Assembly (NCBI GenBank): GCA_002878315.1
Contig: PNIW01000032.1
Span: 24,800-88,799, forward strand
Direction: 5' to 3'
DNA length: 64,000 bases
DNA from: Mesoaciditoga sp.
GTDB lineage: Bacteria; Thermotogota; Thermotogae; Mesoaciditogales; Mesoaciditogaceae
Shown here: positions 37,552 to 48,591 of the stretch, in pieces
Numbering within the stretch: the first letter of the stretch is position 1
Layout: each line of letters begins with the position of its first letter
Program-made: the position numbers and the translations under genes
Notes under the pieces: model-generated
Database searches by the model: none
Seen by the model: the letters and a program-made list of their open reading frames with translations, nothing else
Told to the model about the DNA's origin: nothing

Positions 37552-40500
37552 GTGGAAAAGAGAGAAAGATACTCTTACGGACGAATGAAAGACGCCATCG
37601 AAGTCCCTAACCTTATATCCGTTCAGTTAGATTCTTACAAGGATTTTGTCGAAAACGGGATAATGGAAGTGCTAAAGAAGTTTTCTCCAATAGAATCAAA
37701 ACCCCACAAGGCCGATGTTAAAAAGAGTGAAAAAGGTTTTAGACTGGAATTCGTAAGATCGAGAACAGGCGAGCCGAAATACACAGAGGAAGAGTGCAGG
37801 CTGAAAGACACAACTTACAGTGTGCCGCTCTACATAACCATTAGGATAAAGGACACGCATTCAAATGAAATAAAGGAAAGCGAAGCACTTTTTGGTTACC
37901 TTCCGATAATGACGGAACGTGGCACCTTTATAATAAATGGTGCCGAAAGAGTCGTCGTTCACCAACTCGTAAGATCGCCTGGCGTTTATTTCGTTCGCGA
38001 ATTTGAAGGTTCCGAAAGGATACCGACTTTTTTTGCCCATTTTCTTCCCGAAAAGGGTGCGTGGCTTGAGATCCTTCTAAACACGAAAAAAGGGCTGTTG
38101 CAGGCAAGGATCGATAGAAAGAAAAAGATAAAATTGCCGATTTTACTTAAAATCCTTGGATTTGTTACCCCAATGGAAATGCTTAAGATCTATCCAATAA
38201 TGGTAACGGCCGACGAAGATGAATTGATCTTTAGAAAAGATTCTATTATTCTTGAAGACATAAAGGATCAGTCGGGCAAGGTTATCGTGGAAGCAGGTCA
38301 GAAAATAAGCGAGGATATGATTCATTCCATCCTTGAGTCAAAGGTCCAAAATGTAACAATAGCCCATCCTTACATGCAAAAGACTTTTGAAAATTTGGAC
38401 GACAATGAAAAGAGCATGACCTCTGATGACGCGTACATAGAATTTTTCAGGAAATTAAGACCCGGTGAAATTCCGAGGATAAATGTGGCGAAAAGTTATT
38501 TTAACAGCCTTTATTTTGATCCAGAACATTACGATCTGACTGAAATCGGAAGGACGAAGATAAATGCCAAACTCGGCCTTAAGTTAGATTCGCGCGTTTT
38601 GACAAAAGATGACATAATAACGGCGATAAAGTATTTAATCGATATAGAAAACCATGAAGAAAGGCTCGATACAAAAGATCACCTCGGAAACAAAAGAGTA
38701 AGAACGGCGGGAGAATTGTTAAAACTTGAGTTCGAAAGGGGTTTTTCGAGGGTTCAGAAGATGATAGAAGATAAACTCAACATGTACAATTCTCTCGACA
38801 AGATAAACATTCAAAGTCTCATAAATGTAAGAGCAGTTATGGCAACGCTGCAGCAATTCTTCGCCTCAAGCCAACTTTCGCAATTCATGGATCAGGTAAA
38901 TCCTCTTGCCGAATTGACCCATAAAAGAAGGATATCTGCCCTTGGTCCCGGCGGACTAAGAAGAGAAAGAGCAAGATTTGAAGTCAGAGACGTCCACCAT
39001 TCTCACTACGGACGTATGTGCCCAATAGAAACTCCGGAAGGCGCCAACATAGGTCTTATAACTTCCATGTCTATCTTTGCTGAGATAGACAAATACGGAT
39101 TTTTAAGGACACCTTATAGAAAGATCGAAAATGGCAGAATAACCAGTAAAATCGATTATCTCATGGCTGACGAAGAAAGCAATTACAACATAGCGCCGGT
39201 CAACGTTAAGATAAATCCAGACGGCACGCTTGCAGATGAAAGAGTCTCTGTCAGGTTCATGGAAACTTACAGATATGTTGCAAGATCAGAGGTCGATTAC
39301 ATAGACGTTTCATCGAAGCAGATAGTCAGCGTCTCCGCCGCTCTTATTCCATTTCTTGAAAATGATGACGCCAATAGGGCCTTGATGGGTTCCAACATGC
39401 AAAGGCAGGGAGTTCCTCTTGTAAAGCCACAGGCTCCTTTGATAGGCACGGGAATGGAAAAATACGTTGCCCGAGACTCCGGTTTTATAGTTATCGCTAA
39501 AAATTCAGGAAAGGTCAAGAAGGTTTCCTCGACGGAGATAATAGTTGAAAGAGACGACGGCAGTGGCGAAGATGTGTACCACCTTATAAAATACGCAAGG
39601 ACAAACCAGGACACGTGTATAAATCAAATACCGATAGTTGATGCTGGCGAGCATGTTGAAAAGGGCGATTGCATAGCGGATGGCCCCGCAACTGATATGG
39701 GCGAACTTGCCCTCGGAAGGAATGTGCTCGTTGCTTTTATGCCATGGGAAGGGTACAATTTTGAGGATGCGATAGTCATAAACCAGTCCCTCATAGAAGA
39801 AGATGCCTTTACATCGGTTCATATAGAGGCATACGAAACGTACGCTCGAGAAACAAGGCTCGGGCCAGAAGAGATAACGGCCGACATTCCAAATGCTTCC
39901 AAGGAGTTACTTAAAAACCTCGATGAGAATGGAATTGTCAGGGTAGGCTCTCTCGTTCATCCTAAGGATATTCTCGTCGGTAAGGTTACTCCAAAGGGAG
40001 ACAGCGAATTAACGGCCGAAGAGAAGATAATGAGATCAATCTTTGGAGAAAGAGGGCGAGATGTCAAGGATACCTCCCTCAAACTTCCTCACGGTGTGGA
40101 CGGAAGAGTTATAGGCGTTCACATATTTGAAAAGGGAGACATATCAGAGTTAGATTCGAGCATTAACAAAATGGTTAAAGTTTACGTTGCAACGAGAAAG
40201 CCTCTTGCCGTTGGCGATAAACTTGCCGGACGCCACGGAAACAAAGGTGTTGTCTCCCGTATAGTTCCGAAGGAAGACATGCCATTCCTACCAGATGGCA
40301 CGCCGGTTGAAATGATATTAAGCCCTTTAGGCGTTCCTTCAAGAATGAACATAGGTCAGGTCCTCGAAACTCATCTTGGGTGGCTTGCGAAACTCAAGGG
40401 AATGTATTTTGCGACTCCCGTTTTCGATGGTGCAAAAGAAGAGGATATCTTTACGCCACTCTACGAAGAACGTAAAAAATTCAGTCTTACAGAGGGCGAT

Positions 40501-40953
40501 AATCCCGAATACCCAACTGGTAAGGTCGTTTTAAGGGATGGAAGAACGGGTGAACCTTTCAATAGTCCTGTTGTTGTTGGGGTTATGTATATGATGAAAC
40601 TCATTCATATCGCTCAAGATAAGATTCACGCGAGATCGATAGGACCTTATTCTTTGATACACCAGCAACCCCTCGGAGGAAAGGCCCAATTCGGAGGGCA
40701 GAGATTTGGAGAAATGGAAGTCTGGGCTCTGGAGGCTCACGGAGCTGCCCATACCCTTCAAGAGATGCTGACCATAAAATCTGACGATATTGAGGGGAGA
40801 AATGAGGCTTACAAGGCCATAATGAGAGGAAAAAATATACCTCTTTCGAATTTGCCCGAGAGTTTCAAAGTTCTCGTCAAAGAACTTCAAGGCCTTGCGC
40901 TTGACGTTAAGGTCTACGATGATCTCGGAAATGAAATCAAATTAGATCGTTAA
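37552..40953 (+). CDS. rpoB: DNA-directed RNA polymerase subunit beta
   Basis: [61 protein letters not shown]; likely GTG start ([10 protein letters not shown]); track start 37513. Confidence 0.98.
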   Translation: MEKRERYSYGRMKDAIEVPNLISVQLDSYKDFVENGIMEVLKKFSPIESKPHKADVKKSEKGFRLEFVRSRTGEPKYTEEECRLKDTTYSVPLYITIRIKDTHSNEIKESEALFGYLPIMTERGTFIINGAERVVVHQLVRSPGVYFVREFEGSERIPTFFAHFLPEKGAWLEILLNTKKGLLQARIDRKKKIKLPILLKILGFVTPMEMLKIYPIMVTADEDELIFRKDSIILEDIKDQSGKVIVEAGQKISEDMIHSILESKVQNVTIAHPYMQKTFENLDDNEKSMTSDDAYIEFFRKLRPGEIPRINVAKSYFNSLYFDPEHYDLTEIGRTKINAKLGLKLDSRVLTKDDIITAIKYLIDIENHEERLDTKDHLGNKRVRTAGELLKLEFERGFSRVQKMIEDKLNMYNSLDKINIQSLINVRAVMATLQQFFASSQLSQFMDQVNPLAELTHKRRISALGPGGLRRERARFEVRDVHHSHYGRMCPIETPEGANIGLITSMSIFAEIDKYGFLRTPYRKIENGRITSKIDYLMADEESNYNIAPVNVKINPDGTLADERVSVRFMETYRYVARSEVDYIDVSSKQIVSVSAALIPFLENDDANRALMGSNMQRQGVPLVKPQAPLIGTGMEKYVARDSGFIVIAKNSGKVKKVSSTEIIVERDDGSGEDVYHLIKYARTNQDTCINQIPIVDAGEHVEKGDCIADGPATDMGELALGRNVLVAFMPWEGYNFEDAIVINQSLIEEDAFTSVHIEAYETYARETRLGPEEITADIPNASKELLKNLDENGIVRVGSLVHPKDILVGKVTPKGDSELTAEEKIMRSIFGERGRDVKDTSLKLPHGVDGRVIGVHIFEKGDISELDSSINKMVKVYVATRKPLAVGDKLAGRHGNKGVVSRIVPKEDMPFLPDGTPVEMILSPLGVPSRMNIGQVLETHLGWLAKLKGMYFATPVFDGAKEEDIFTPLYEERKKFSLTEGDNPEYPTGKVVLRDGRTGEPFNSPVVVGVMYMMKLIHIAQDKIHARSIGPYSLIHQQPLGGKAQFGGQRFGEMEVWALEAHGAAHTLQEMLTIKSDDIEGRNEAYKAIMRGKNIPLSNLPESFKVLVKELQGLALDVKVYDDLGNEIKLDR

Positions 40954-40964
40954 GGAGGGGTAAA

Positions 40965-43900
40965 ATGGCAGAAGAAAGCCCCAAAATATTTTTAAGCCCT
41001 TCAAACAAAATAGGAAGGGTGAAAATAGGATTAGCCTCGTCCGAGACAATTTTGCAATGGTCAAAGGGAGAGGTGAAAAAACCAGAAACTATAAATTATA
41101 GAACCTTCAAGCCGGAACCGGACGGCCTCTTTAGCGAGCAGATCTTCGGTCCTGTGAAGGATTACGAATGCGCCTGCGGAAGGTACAAGGGCAAAAAGTA
41201 CGAAGGCACCACATGCGAAAGGTGCGGTGTTACCGTTGAATCCAAAACGGCCCGAAGAAGAAGGATGGGACACATATCTCTGGCCGTTCCGGTGGTTCAT
41301 ATATGGTATCTCAAAAACATACCCAACTATATTTCGATCCTTCTCGATATTTCTCCGAAGGATATAGAACAGATAGTGTACTTTGGATCGAGAAGAACGG
41401 TCGAAACTGTTTACATGGTAACGGATCCAAAAAATGCGAATTTCGATGTTGGAGACAAGCTTTACGCCACAGAGTACAACATATACAAAGACAAACTCGA
41501 TTTTGTCGTGGAAAATTCGGTAAGAATTAAAAGCCCCCGCGGACCTATAAGATCCGAGATCGATGGAATTGTTTCTATAAAGAAAGAGAAAACCAATACA
41601 GACAGATTTTTAACCTGGGTTACGGTTTCTCGATCTACAAGGGCCGAAAATTCCAAGAGCGAATCCTACACGATATACCGTGGGATGGAATTAAACGTAA
41701 AAAATGGCGAGATCGTTAAAAAAGGCGATCTTATAGCCAATGAATTGAAGGTCGAGCCTTTCAAGGCCCCCTTTGATGGCACCTGTGAAATAGATGAGGT
41801 AACCTCGACGATAAGGGTAATACCCTTGCCGACTTCAAAATTCCAGCCTGTGACCTATACACTTCCTTATGGGGTAAAGCCGACTGTCCAGAATGGTCAG
41901 AAAGTCAAAAAGGGAAAGGTGCTCACAAATAGCGCACATTTTGACGCGATCAAGGCCGGAATGGACGGTGTCGTCGTCTACGGCAAAAATCTTTCGGTAA
42001 CTCAGAAAGAAGACGAGAAGTTAGTTGCGAATTCGACCGACAAGATCGAAGTAGTCGAGAAGGATCAGGTCCAGAGAATCGAAAGATCCTATCCTTTATT
42101 TGAGGGCATAACACCCTACGTCGAAGATGGTCAGGAGATAAAGGCCGGCGATTACATAGCGGACAGATTTATTTACGAGGATGAGGACCTGACCGTTTCG
42201 GAACTCGATGTATTTGAAAAATATTATCCCGGCCAGTTCGAAAAAGAATTCGAGATAGAAAATGACAGAACTGTCGTCATGATAACCGATATCGCTGATG
42301 ATGTTGCGGCCGAAATAGGAAAAAAAGTCGGAGACGTTATTCTCGACAACGAGTATGACGCTTACAAAGACATCTATGGAGACAAAATACTCGCAGATGT
42401 CGGAGCATCGGCCATAAAGAAATTACTTCAGAAAATAGATCTTGGAGAGACCGAAAGCAAACTCGAGGCAGAACTTAAAAGCATTCCAGATTCAGCATCG
42501 AACAAAAAGATGAAGATTTTAAAGAGATTGCACATTATAAGGAGTCTAATCGAGAGCGATCAAAGGCCCGAATGGATGATCCTTGATGTTGTGCCCGTCA
42601 TCCCGCCAGATCTTAGGCCTATGATTCAAATAGACGGCGGAAGATTCGCCACGACAGATCTTAACGATCTTTACAGAAGGGTCATAAATAGAAATAACAG
42701 GCTCAAAAAACTTATCGAATTGAACGCGCCGGACATAATAATAAGAAATGAAAAACGCATGCTTCAGGAAGCGGTGGATTCCCTTATAGCAAACGGCAAG
42801 CGCGGAAAATCCGTTATGGACAAATCAAACAGGCCTTTGAAATCGCTTACGGATTTACTCAAAGGGAAAAGAGGAAGATTCAGAAGAAATCTTCTTGGAA
42901 AGCGCGTCGATTATTCTGGCCGTGCCGTCATAGTAGTAGGTCCTACGCTCAGAATAGATCAGTGCGGAATTCCAAAGAAAATGGCCATGGAACTTTTCAA
43001 ACCCTTCGTCCTTCAAAAACTTGTCAAAAGTGATCCAGACAAGTCGGCCAGAAAATGGGGCCGCTTGATGATAGAAAGAGAAGTTCCCGAGGCTTGGGAA
43101 GTTCTCGAAGATGTCATAAAGGGCCATCCTGTTTTGTTAAACAGGGCTCCAACGCTTCACAGGGTAAGTATTCAAGCATTTGAACCGAAATTAATAGAAG
43201 GAGATGCCATCCAATTACATCCGCTCGTCTGTCCTCCTTTCAACGCCGATTTCGATGGAGACCAGATGGCAGTCCATATACCTCTTTCGGCTGCCGCGCA
43301 GGCAGAGGCCAAATTCTTAATGCTTTCCAAATACAACACGATAAGCCCTGCAAATGGTCAGCCGCTTTCGATGCCAGGGAAAGACATAATCCTTGGGATG
43401 TATTACCTTACGATGAAAGACGATAAACTGCCAAAATACAAAACCGTTTTTTCTTCGGCCCAGGAAGCGATTCTTGCCTACGAGATGGGATATATAACGC
43501 TCCATACGCCGATAGACGTCATGATAAAATTTTCCTCCGGGGAAAAACTTGTAAAGGATACGACTGTTGGACGTGTTATATTCAACGAGGGCCTCTTGGA
43601 GGAATTGAGGGATTACACAAAAACTTACGACAAAAAAGAAATAAAAAATATAGTCTCTAAGTCCTTCAAGAGATTTGACATAGACGTTACAGCCGATGTT
43701 TTGGACAGAATAAAGGACTTTGGATTTAAATACTCCACGATTTCTGGAGTTACAATATCCGTAAGAGACGTTCTCATATCCAATAAAAAATCAGAGATAA
43801 TAAGACAATCTCAGGAAAAGATACAGATCGTAGAGGACGCATTTGAAAATGGACTTATAAATCAGCAGCAAAGATACGAACAGATAGTAAGAATATGGGA

Positions 43901-45965
43901 AGATGCGACAAAAGAGATTCAGGATGTAACCTATGCCGAACTTTCTAAAGATCTTTTCAATCCGGTCTTTATGATGGTAAGATCGGGCGCGAGAGGAAGT
44001 ATTGACCAGATAAAGCAAATAGCCGGTATGAGAGGATTGATGGCCGATCCATCAGGAAAGACCATAGAGGTGCCAATACTTTCTAACTTCAGGGAAGGCC
44101 TAAATGTCATGGAATACTTCATATCTACCCACGGTGCGAGAAAGGGATCGGCAGACACGGCCCTCAGAACCTCTAACTCTGGATATCTTACAAGAAGGCT
44201 TGTCGATGTTGCCCAGTCTGTAACCGTCAAAGAGACCGATTGCGGTACCACGAATGGAATAGAATTGAAAACTTTACGCGATGACGATGTTGTAATAGAA
44301 AAACTCGAAGATTCTCTCTTTGGGCGTGTGCTTGCCGACGATATCGTCAATCCGAAGACAAAAGAGGTCATTTATGAACGCGACACGATGATGGAAGAAG
44401 AAGATGCTCACAAAGCGGTCGGTACAATAGAAGAGGTAGAGGTTTACAGGCAGGAAGAGGTCAGTGTCGATTCAATAAACGACATAAAAGATTACGCTGA
44501 AATTGCCGAAGATCTTTACGATGATGAAAAGGGTACGTTTTCCGGCGTTCCTTCGAAGTTGATATTCAAAAGAGGCGAACCTATCAAAAATACGGTAAAC
44601 GCTTTAAAGAAACTTGGAGTTTCAAAAGTACTTGTCGATATATATCCGTGCGTTGGAGGAGTAACGGTCTCGCCGGTTGTCGCGGCCGATGGAAAGCACG
44701 AGATAGCGACTTACGAGGAGCGTATAACTCCGGAAATTGCCAAAAAGTTTGTCAAAGAGCATATAAACAGCGTAAGTTTGAGGCCTTACATAAAGATAAG
44801 ATCTCCTATGACCTGCGAACTTTCAAACGGAGTTTGCGAGAAGTGCTACGGAATGGATCTTTCAAATCACAGAATAGTACACATCGGAGAAGCGATAGGA
44901 ATAATAGCGGCCCAGTCCATAGGAGAGCCCGGTACGCAGTTGACAATGAGAACATTCCACACCGGCGGTATAGCAACAACGGGTGATATAACGCAGGGAC
45001 TTCCAAGAGCCGAGGAACTCTTCGAGGCGAGAAAGAAACTAAAGGATGTTTCCGGTATCTTCAGCTATGTTTCGGGATATGTCAAACAGATAAAACAGGA
45101 AGAGAACAAGACTTTAAAGATATACATAGAAGATGATGATGGAAACCTTCACGATTACACTGTCCCCAAAAAGACGCAGATACGTGTAAGAGAAGGCCAG
45201 CGCGTTCTCGCCGGGACCCCTCTTACGACAGGAACAATAAGGCCAAGGGATCTCCTTGAGAAGATAAATACGGAAAGTTCCTTCCAGTATCTGTTGCGTG
45301 AGGTCAAAAGAGTTTACGCCGAGCAGGGTGTCGATATACACGATAAGCATTTCGAGGTCATAATAAAGCAGATGTTCAATAAGGTAGAGGTAACAGATGC
45401 GGGCGATACGAATATACTTCCCGGCACATTGCTGTCTCTCGAAGAGGCCAAGAGGGTAAATGAAGAGATAAGAAAAGAAAATTCAAAGGTCGAAGAAAAC
45501 AGAACCAAGATCGTTGGGAAAGAACTTGTTTATTCTGTCAGCAGTTTGGATGAAAAGAACGAAGAAATAGCAAAGGCAGGAGATATTCTGACAGAAGAGA
45601 TGGTCGCCAAGATGGTCGATAAGGGAATAAAATCTGTCACAGTCAAGATCGGGGACAAAAAAGAGAGATACATAATAAATCCCAAAAACGAAATCCAGTA
45701 CAAACAGAAACTGTTAAGGATAACCACAGCCTCCCTTGAAAGTGAAGGGTTTTTAAGCGCGGCTTCATTCCAGCAAACTCCTCAAATTCTTGCCGAAGCG
45801 GCCGTCGAAGGTAGAGAAGACATGCTAAAGGGATTAAAAGAAAACGTGATAATAGGTCAGTTAATTCCTTCCGGAACAGGTCTTTCAGTTTACAACAACA
45901 TTCAGATAGAAGAGCATGCTATCGTAAAATCTAAAGAAGAGATAAAAAAGGAACAGCAGGCGTAA
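40965..45965 (+). CDS. rpoC: DNA-directed RNA polymerase subunit beta' with a large N-terminal insertion
   Basis: NADFDGDQMAVH catalytic motif, CACGRYKGKKYEGTTCERCGV zinc finger, IIAAQSIGEPGTQLTMRTFHTGG. Confidence 0.99.
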   Translation: MAEESPKIFLSPSNKIGRVKIGLASSETILQWSKGEVKKPETINYRTFKPEPDGLFSEQIFGPVKDYECACGRYKGKKYEGTTCERCGVTVESKTARRRRMGHISLAVPVVHIWYLKNIPNYISILLDISPKDIEQIVYFGSRRTVETVYMVTDPKNANFDVGDKLYATEYNIYKDKLDFVVENSVRIKSPRGPIRSEIDGIVSIKKEKTNTDRFLTWVTVSRSTRAENSKSESYTIYRGMELNVKNGEIVKKGDLIANELKVEPFKAPFDGTCEIDEVTSTIRVIPLPTSKFQPVTYTLPYGVKPTVQNGQKVKKGKVLTNSAHFDAIKAGMDGVVVYGKNLSVTQKEDEKLVANSTDKIEVVEKDQVQRIERSYPLFEGITPYVEDGQEIKAGDYIADRFIYEDEDLTVSELDVFEKYYPGQFEKEFEIENDRTVVMITDIADDVAAEIGKKVGDVILDNEYDAYKDIYGDKILADVGASAIKKLLQKIDLGETESKLEAELKSIPDSASNKKMKILKRLHIIRSLIESDQRPEWMILDVVPVIPPDLRPMIQIDGGRFATTDLNDLYRRVINRNNRLKKLIELNAPDIIIRNEKRMLQEAVDSLIANGKRGKSVMDKSNRPLKSLTDLLKGKRGRFRRNLLGKRVDYSGRAVIVVGPTLRIDQCGIPKKMAMELFKPFVLQKLVKSDPDKSARKWGRLMIEREVPEAWEVLEDVIKGHPVLLNRAPTLHRVSIQAFEPKLIEGDAIQLHPLVCPPFNADFDGDQMAVHIPLSAAAQAEAKFLMLSKYNTISPANGQPLSMPGKDIILGMYYLTMKDDKLPKYKTVFSSAQEAILAYEMGYITLHTPIDVMIKFSSGEKLVKDTTVGRVIFNEGLLEELRDYTKTYDKKEIKNIVSKSFKRFDIDVTADVLDRIKDFGFKYSTISGVTISVRDVLISNKKSEIIRQSQEKIQIVEDAFENGLINQQQRYEQIVRIWEDATKEIQDVTYAELSKDLFNPVFMMVRSGARGSIDQIKQIAGMRGLMADPSGKTIEVPILSNFREGLNVMEYFISTHGARKGSADTALRTSNSGYLTRRLVDVAQSVTVKETDCGTTNGIELKTLRDDDVVIEKLEDSLFGRVLADDIVNPKTKEVIYERDTMMEEEDAHKAVGTIEEVEVYRQEEVSVDSINDIKDYAEIAEDLYDDEKGTFSGVPSKLIFKRGEPIKNTVNALKKLGVSKVLVDIYPCVGGVTVSPVVAADGKHEIATYEERITPEIAKKFVKEHINSVSLRPYIKIRSPMTCELSNGVCEKCYGMDLSNHRIVHIGEAIGIIAAQSIGEPGTQLTMRTFHTGGIATTGDITQGLPRAEELFEARKKLKDVSGIFSYVSGYVKQIKQEENKTLKIYIEDDDGNLHDYTVPKKTQIRVREGQRVLAGTPLTTGTIRPRDLLEKINTESSFQYLLREVKRVYAEQGVDIHDKHFEVIIKQMFNKVEVTDAGDTNILPGTLLSLEEAKRVNEEIRKENSKVEENRTKIVGKELVYSVSSLDEKNEEIAKAGDILTEEMVAKMVDKGIKSVTVKIGDKKERYIINPKNEIQYKQKLLRITTASLESEGFLSAASFQQTPQILAEAAVEGREDMLKGLKENVIIGQLIPSGTGLSVYNNIQIEEHAIVKSKEEIKKEQQA

Positions 45966-45969
45966 AAAA

Positions 45970-45995
45970 GAGGCAGGAAACTGCCTCTTTTTTTA
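45970..45995 (+). terminator. Rho-independent terminator after rpoC
   Basis: gaggcag-gaaa-ctgcctc-tttttttat. Confidence 0.92.
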
Positions 45996-46703
45996 TGTGA
46001 GTTTTGTCCTTGTTATTTCGTCATTTTTTACGTATTCATTTATTTCCATGGATAATTTGACAATCAAATAAAGCCAGTATATCCCGGCAGTTATTATTGT
46101 GAATACCACGACAAGGAAGATGTTTCTTTGCGTTATCTGCAGCATATCCTGCACATTTGGAAGGCCTTTCATATTTCTGAGATATGAATAAAGCCTGGAC
46201 TTCGTTTTGTAAATCGACGACGAAGTGGAAAATATATGATAAAGGTATATCAAAAGGAAGACAAAAGCCAGAATCTCGAAGAACATCGCTATCCCCATTT
46301 CGAATATGAATAAAATGCCTAATATATAGGAGATCATATATCCCCAGAAAGGCCATCCCTTTATCATCGCGTTTTTCAATTCTAACGAGGCTGCTTCTAT
46401 CTCTGATTTTACGGATAAATCTTCGGTTCTTATTGTCGAGATCATGGATTGCGTGTTTAGAATATTTCTGTTTAACACGTCCATCCACTCTTTGAGAACT
46501 ATGAATTGAAAGATCATGTTTATGAAACTTATTATCAGGATGGTTACATAATATCCTGACCCCGCGTATAAGCTAACGTAGGCACCTTGATTGTTATAGG
46601 CAAATGACATTACCTCTCCAATTACCGTCAGGCCAACAACAAATGAGATTAAAGTAAAGATTATCACCATAACTGCAAGTGTTACATTTACTCTTCCATC
46701 CAT
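45993..46703 (-). CDS. DUF4234-like multi-pass membrane protein
   Basis: C-terminal RNIFLVVVFTIITAGIYWLYLIVKLSMEINEYV; start at internal Met (MDGRVNVTLAVM) after GGGGGAAAG. Confidence 0.7.
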   Translation of the reverse strand: MDGRVNVTLAVMVIIFTLISFVVGLTVIGEVMSFAYNNQGAYVSLYAGSGYYVTILIISFINMIFQFIVLKEWMDVLNRNILNTQSMISTIRTEDLSVKSEIEAASLELKNAMIKGWPFWGYMISYILGILFIFEMGIAMFFEILAFVFLLIYLYHIFSTSSSIYKTKSRLYSYLRNMKGLPNVQDMLQITQRNIFLVVVFTIITAGIYWLYLIVKLSMEINEYVKNDEITRTKLT

Positions 46704-46792
46704 TCTTCTTTCCCCCTTTTTGGAAGGCTCAAATTCTATTATATAATAGATTAACATTTAAATTTAAATTGCCAAAATGGCAGGAGCGAGAC

Positions 46793-47557
46793 ATGGAAAT
46801 AGAAATGGAAAGAGCCCTTGACTTCATGACAGAGGTTGCGGCATCTCTTATGAGTTATGGCTCTCCGACAACGAGGACCGAGATATGGGTTACAAGAATA
46901 GGACAAAAACTTGGATTTCAAGTTGATATTGCCATAATTTACACGGTAATATACATCACAGTAAGGGATAAAGATGGCAATTTTAAAAGCATAACAAAAA
47001 GATTATTTAGTTTACCTTCAGACTTTGAAAAGTTCATGAGGGTGGACACTCTTGTCAAGAAATTCGTCGATGGCAATATTCAACTTGCCGAGGCTCATAT
47101 CGAGTTAAAAAAGATAATAAACGATCAGAGCACATATTCCATCTTTTTAAGACTCATCGCCGCGGCTCTAACGTGTGGCGGATTCGAATACGTGCTCGTT
47201 GGAGGAACTATGAGCGCGATCGCTTCAATGGTTCTTGGTGCCGTAGTTTACGCCGCCACGAACTACGTAAAATTGCTCAACAACAGATTCTTTCAGCAGT
47301 TCACCTCCGGTATTATGATATCTATAGGAGCGTGGCTTCTTGTCCATCTTTTCAAGGGTTCTACATTGAGCGGGGTAGTTTCTGGATCGATAATGCTTTT
47401 CGTGCCGGGATTACTCATAACAAACGGTTTTTCCGAGATTTCTCAGGCGAGCGTCATCTCTGGCACCATAAAGGAAAGTGAAGCGATGGCACTTTTGATA
47501 GCGCTTGTCTTTGGAATATTTGCCGGAACTGTCTTCGTAGGAGGCATGAACTTTTGA
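46793..47557 (+). CDS. ThrE-family threonine/serine exporter, N-terminal DUF1212-type component
   Basis: ALDFMTEVAASLMSYGSPTTRTEIWVTRIGQKLGFQVDIAIIYTVIYIT plus TM region; start set to internal Met. Confidence 0.87.
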   Translation: MEIEMERALDFMTEVAASLMSYGSPTTRTEIWVTRIGQKLGFQVDIAIIYTVIYITVRDKDGNFKSITKRLFSLPSDFEKFMRVDTLVKKFVDGNIQLAEAHIELKKIINDQSTYSIFLRLIAAALTCGGFEYVLVGGTMSAIASMVLGAVVYAATNYVKLLNNRFFQQFTSGIMISIGAWLLVHLFKGSTLSGVVSGSIMLFVPGLLITNGFSEISQASVISGTIKESEAMALLIALVFGIFAGTVFVGGMNF

Positions 47558-47985
47558 ACATAATTATTAATTCCATAATCGCAGGTGTGGCGAGCGGAAG
47601 TTTTACGATCCTTTACAACGCGAGATTTTCAGACGCCTTAATCGCCGGCGCCATAGGCGCACTCGGATGGTTTGTAAACTCGACGCTCAACGGATACGGA
47701 ATGCTTACCGCTACACTCATAAGCGCCTTTACCATTGGAATTGTCGGAAGAGTTATATCGAGAGTAAGGCATATGCCCTCCCAGCCATTGATAGTAGGTG
47801 GAATAGTTGTCCTTGTTCCCGGCTTTATGGCCTTTAAAGCGATGAATGCATTTGTCGTTGGGAAAAATACCGAAGGAACGACGTTGATGCTTAATACCTT
47901 TTTGACTGCCGCCGCGATAGGAACTGGTCTTATAGTCGCCGTCGCGATCACGGCAATTATATTTAAAATAAGAATAAGGAGGTAA
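47554..47985 (+). CDS. ThrE-family exporter, C-terminal DUF3815-type component
   Basis: GVASGSFTILYNARFSDALIAGAIGALGWFV, VPGFMAFKAMNAFVVGK; coupled to the preceding gene. Confidence 0.87.
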   Translation: MNIIINSIIAGVASGSFTILYNARFSDALIAGAIGALGWFVNSTLNGYGMLTATLISAFTIGIVGRVISRVRHMPSQPLIVGGIVVLVPGFMAFKAMNAFVVGKNTEGTTLMLNTFLTAAAIGTGLIVAVAITAIIFKIRIRR

Positions 47986-47988
47986 TTC

Positions 47989-48591
47989 ATGGAAAAACTT
48001 ATTTTTTTAAGTTTAGATGGATTGAAAATAGAGGCTGAAAAATTTGGAAATTCGGATCACGCAGTCATACTTGCCCACGGAAAAGCTTTTAACATGCAAA
48101 GTTGGGAAGACTTTGCGATATACCTTCAAAAGTCCGGATTCACGGCTATACCATTTAACTTTCGCGGATACGGAAATTCAGAATCAAAAGATACGAAATA
48201 CGAACTGGACATCGCAGGGATAATAAAAACTCTTTTGAAAGATTACAAACATGTCTCTCTTATCGGTGCAAGCATGGGAGGAGCCGCCGCCCTTAGGTCT
48301 CTCGAAATAAGTGAGCCGATCGATGGACTCGTGCTTTTGTCTCCGGCAGGTTTGCCGGATGATTTTGCAAAATTAAAGGGCAAGGTTAAAAAGTCCTTAG
48401 TCGCTTTTTCGAAAGGTGATTTCGTTTTTGAAGTTGCGGAAAAGGTTGCTGAATCTCTTCCTTTCGATACGGAAAAGGTTGTTTTTGACGGAAATCTGCA
48501 CGCTCAAAATCTCTTCAGAGATCCAAAGATAAAGGCCGAACTCGAATCGAAGATAGTTAAATTTTTGAAATCGGCGGCGGAAAAGAAATGA
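47989..48591 (+). CDS. Alpha/beta hydrolase
   Basis: AVILAHGKAFNMQSWEDFAIYL, FNFRGYGNSESK, LIGASMGGAAALRSLEI (GXSXG), C-terminal DGNLHAQNLF. Confidence 0.85.
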   Translation: MEKLIFLSLDGLKIEAEKFGNSDHAVILAHGKAFNMQSWEDFAIYLQKSGFTAIPFNFRGYGNSESKDTKYELDIAGIIKTLLKDYKHVSLIGASMGGAAALRSLEISEPIDGLVLLSPAGLPDDFAKLKGKVKKSLVAFSKGDFVFEVAEKVAESLPFDTEKVVFDGNLHAQNLFRDPKIKAELESKIVKFLKSAAEKK

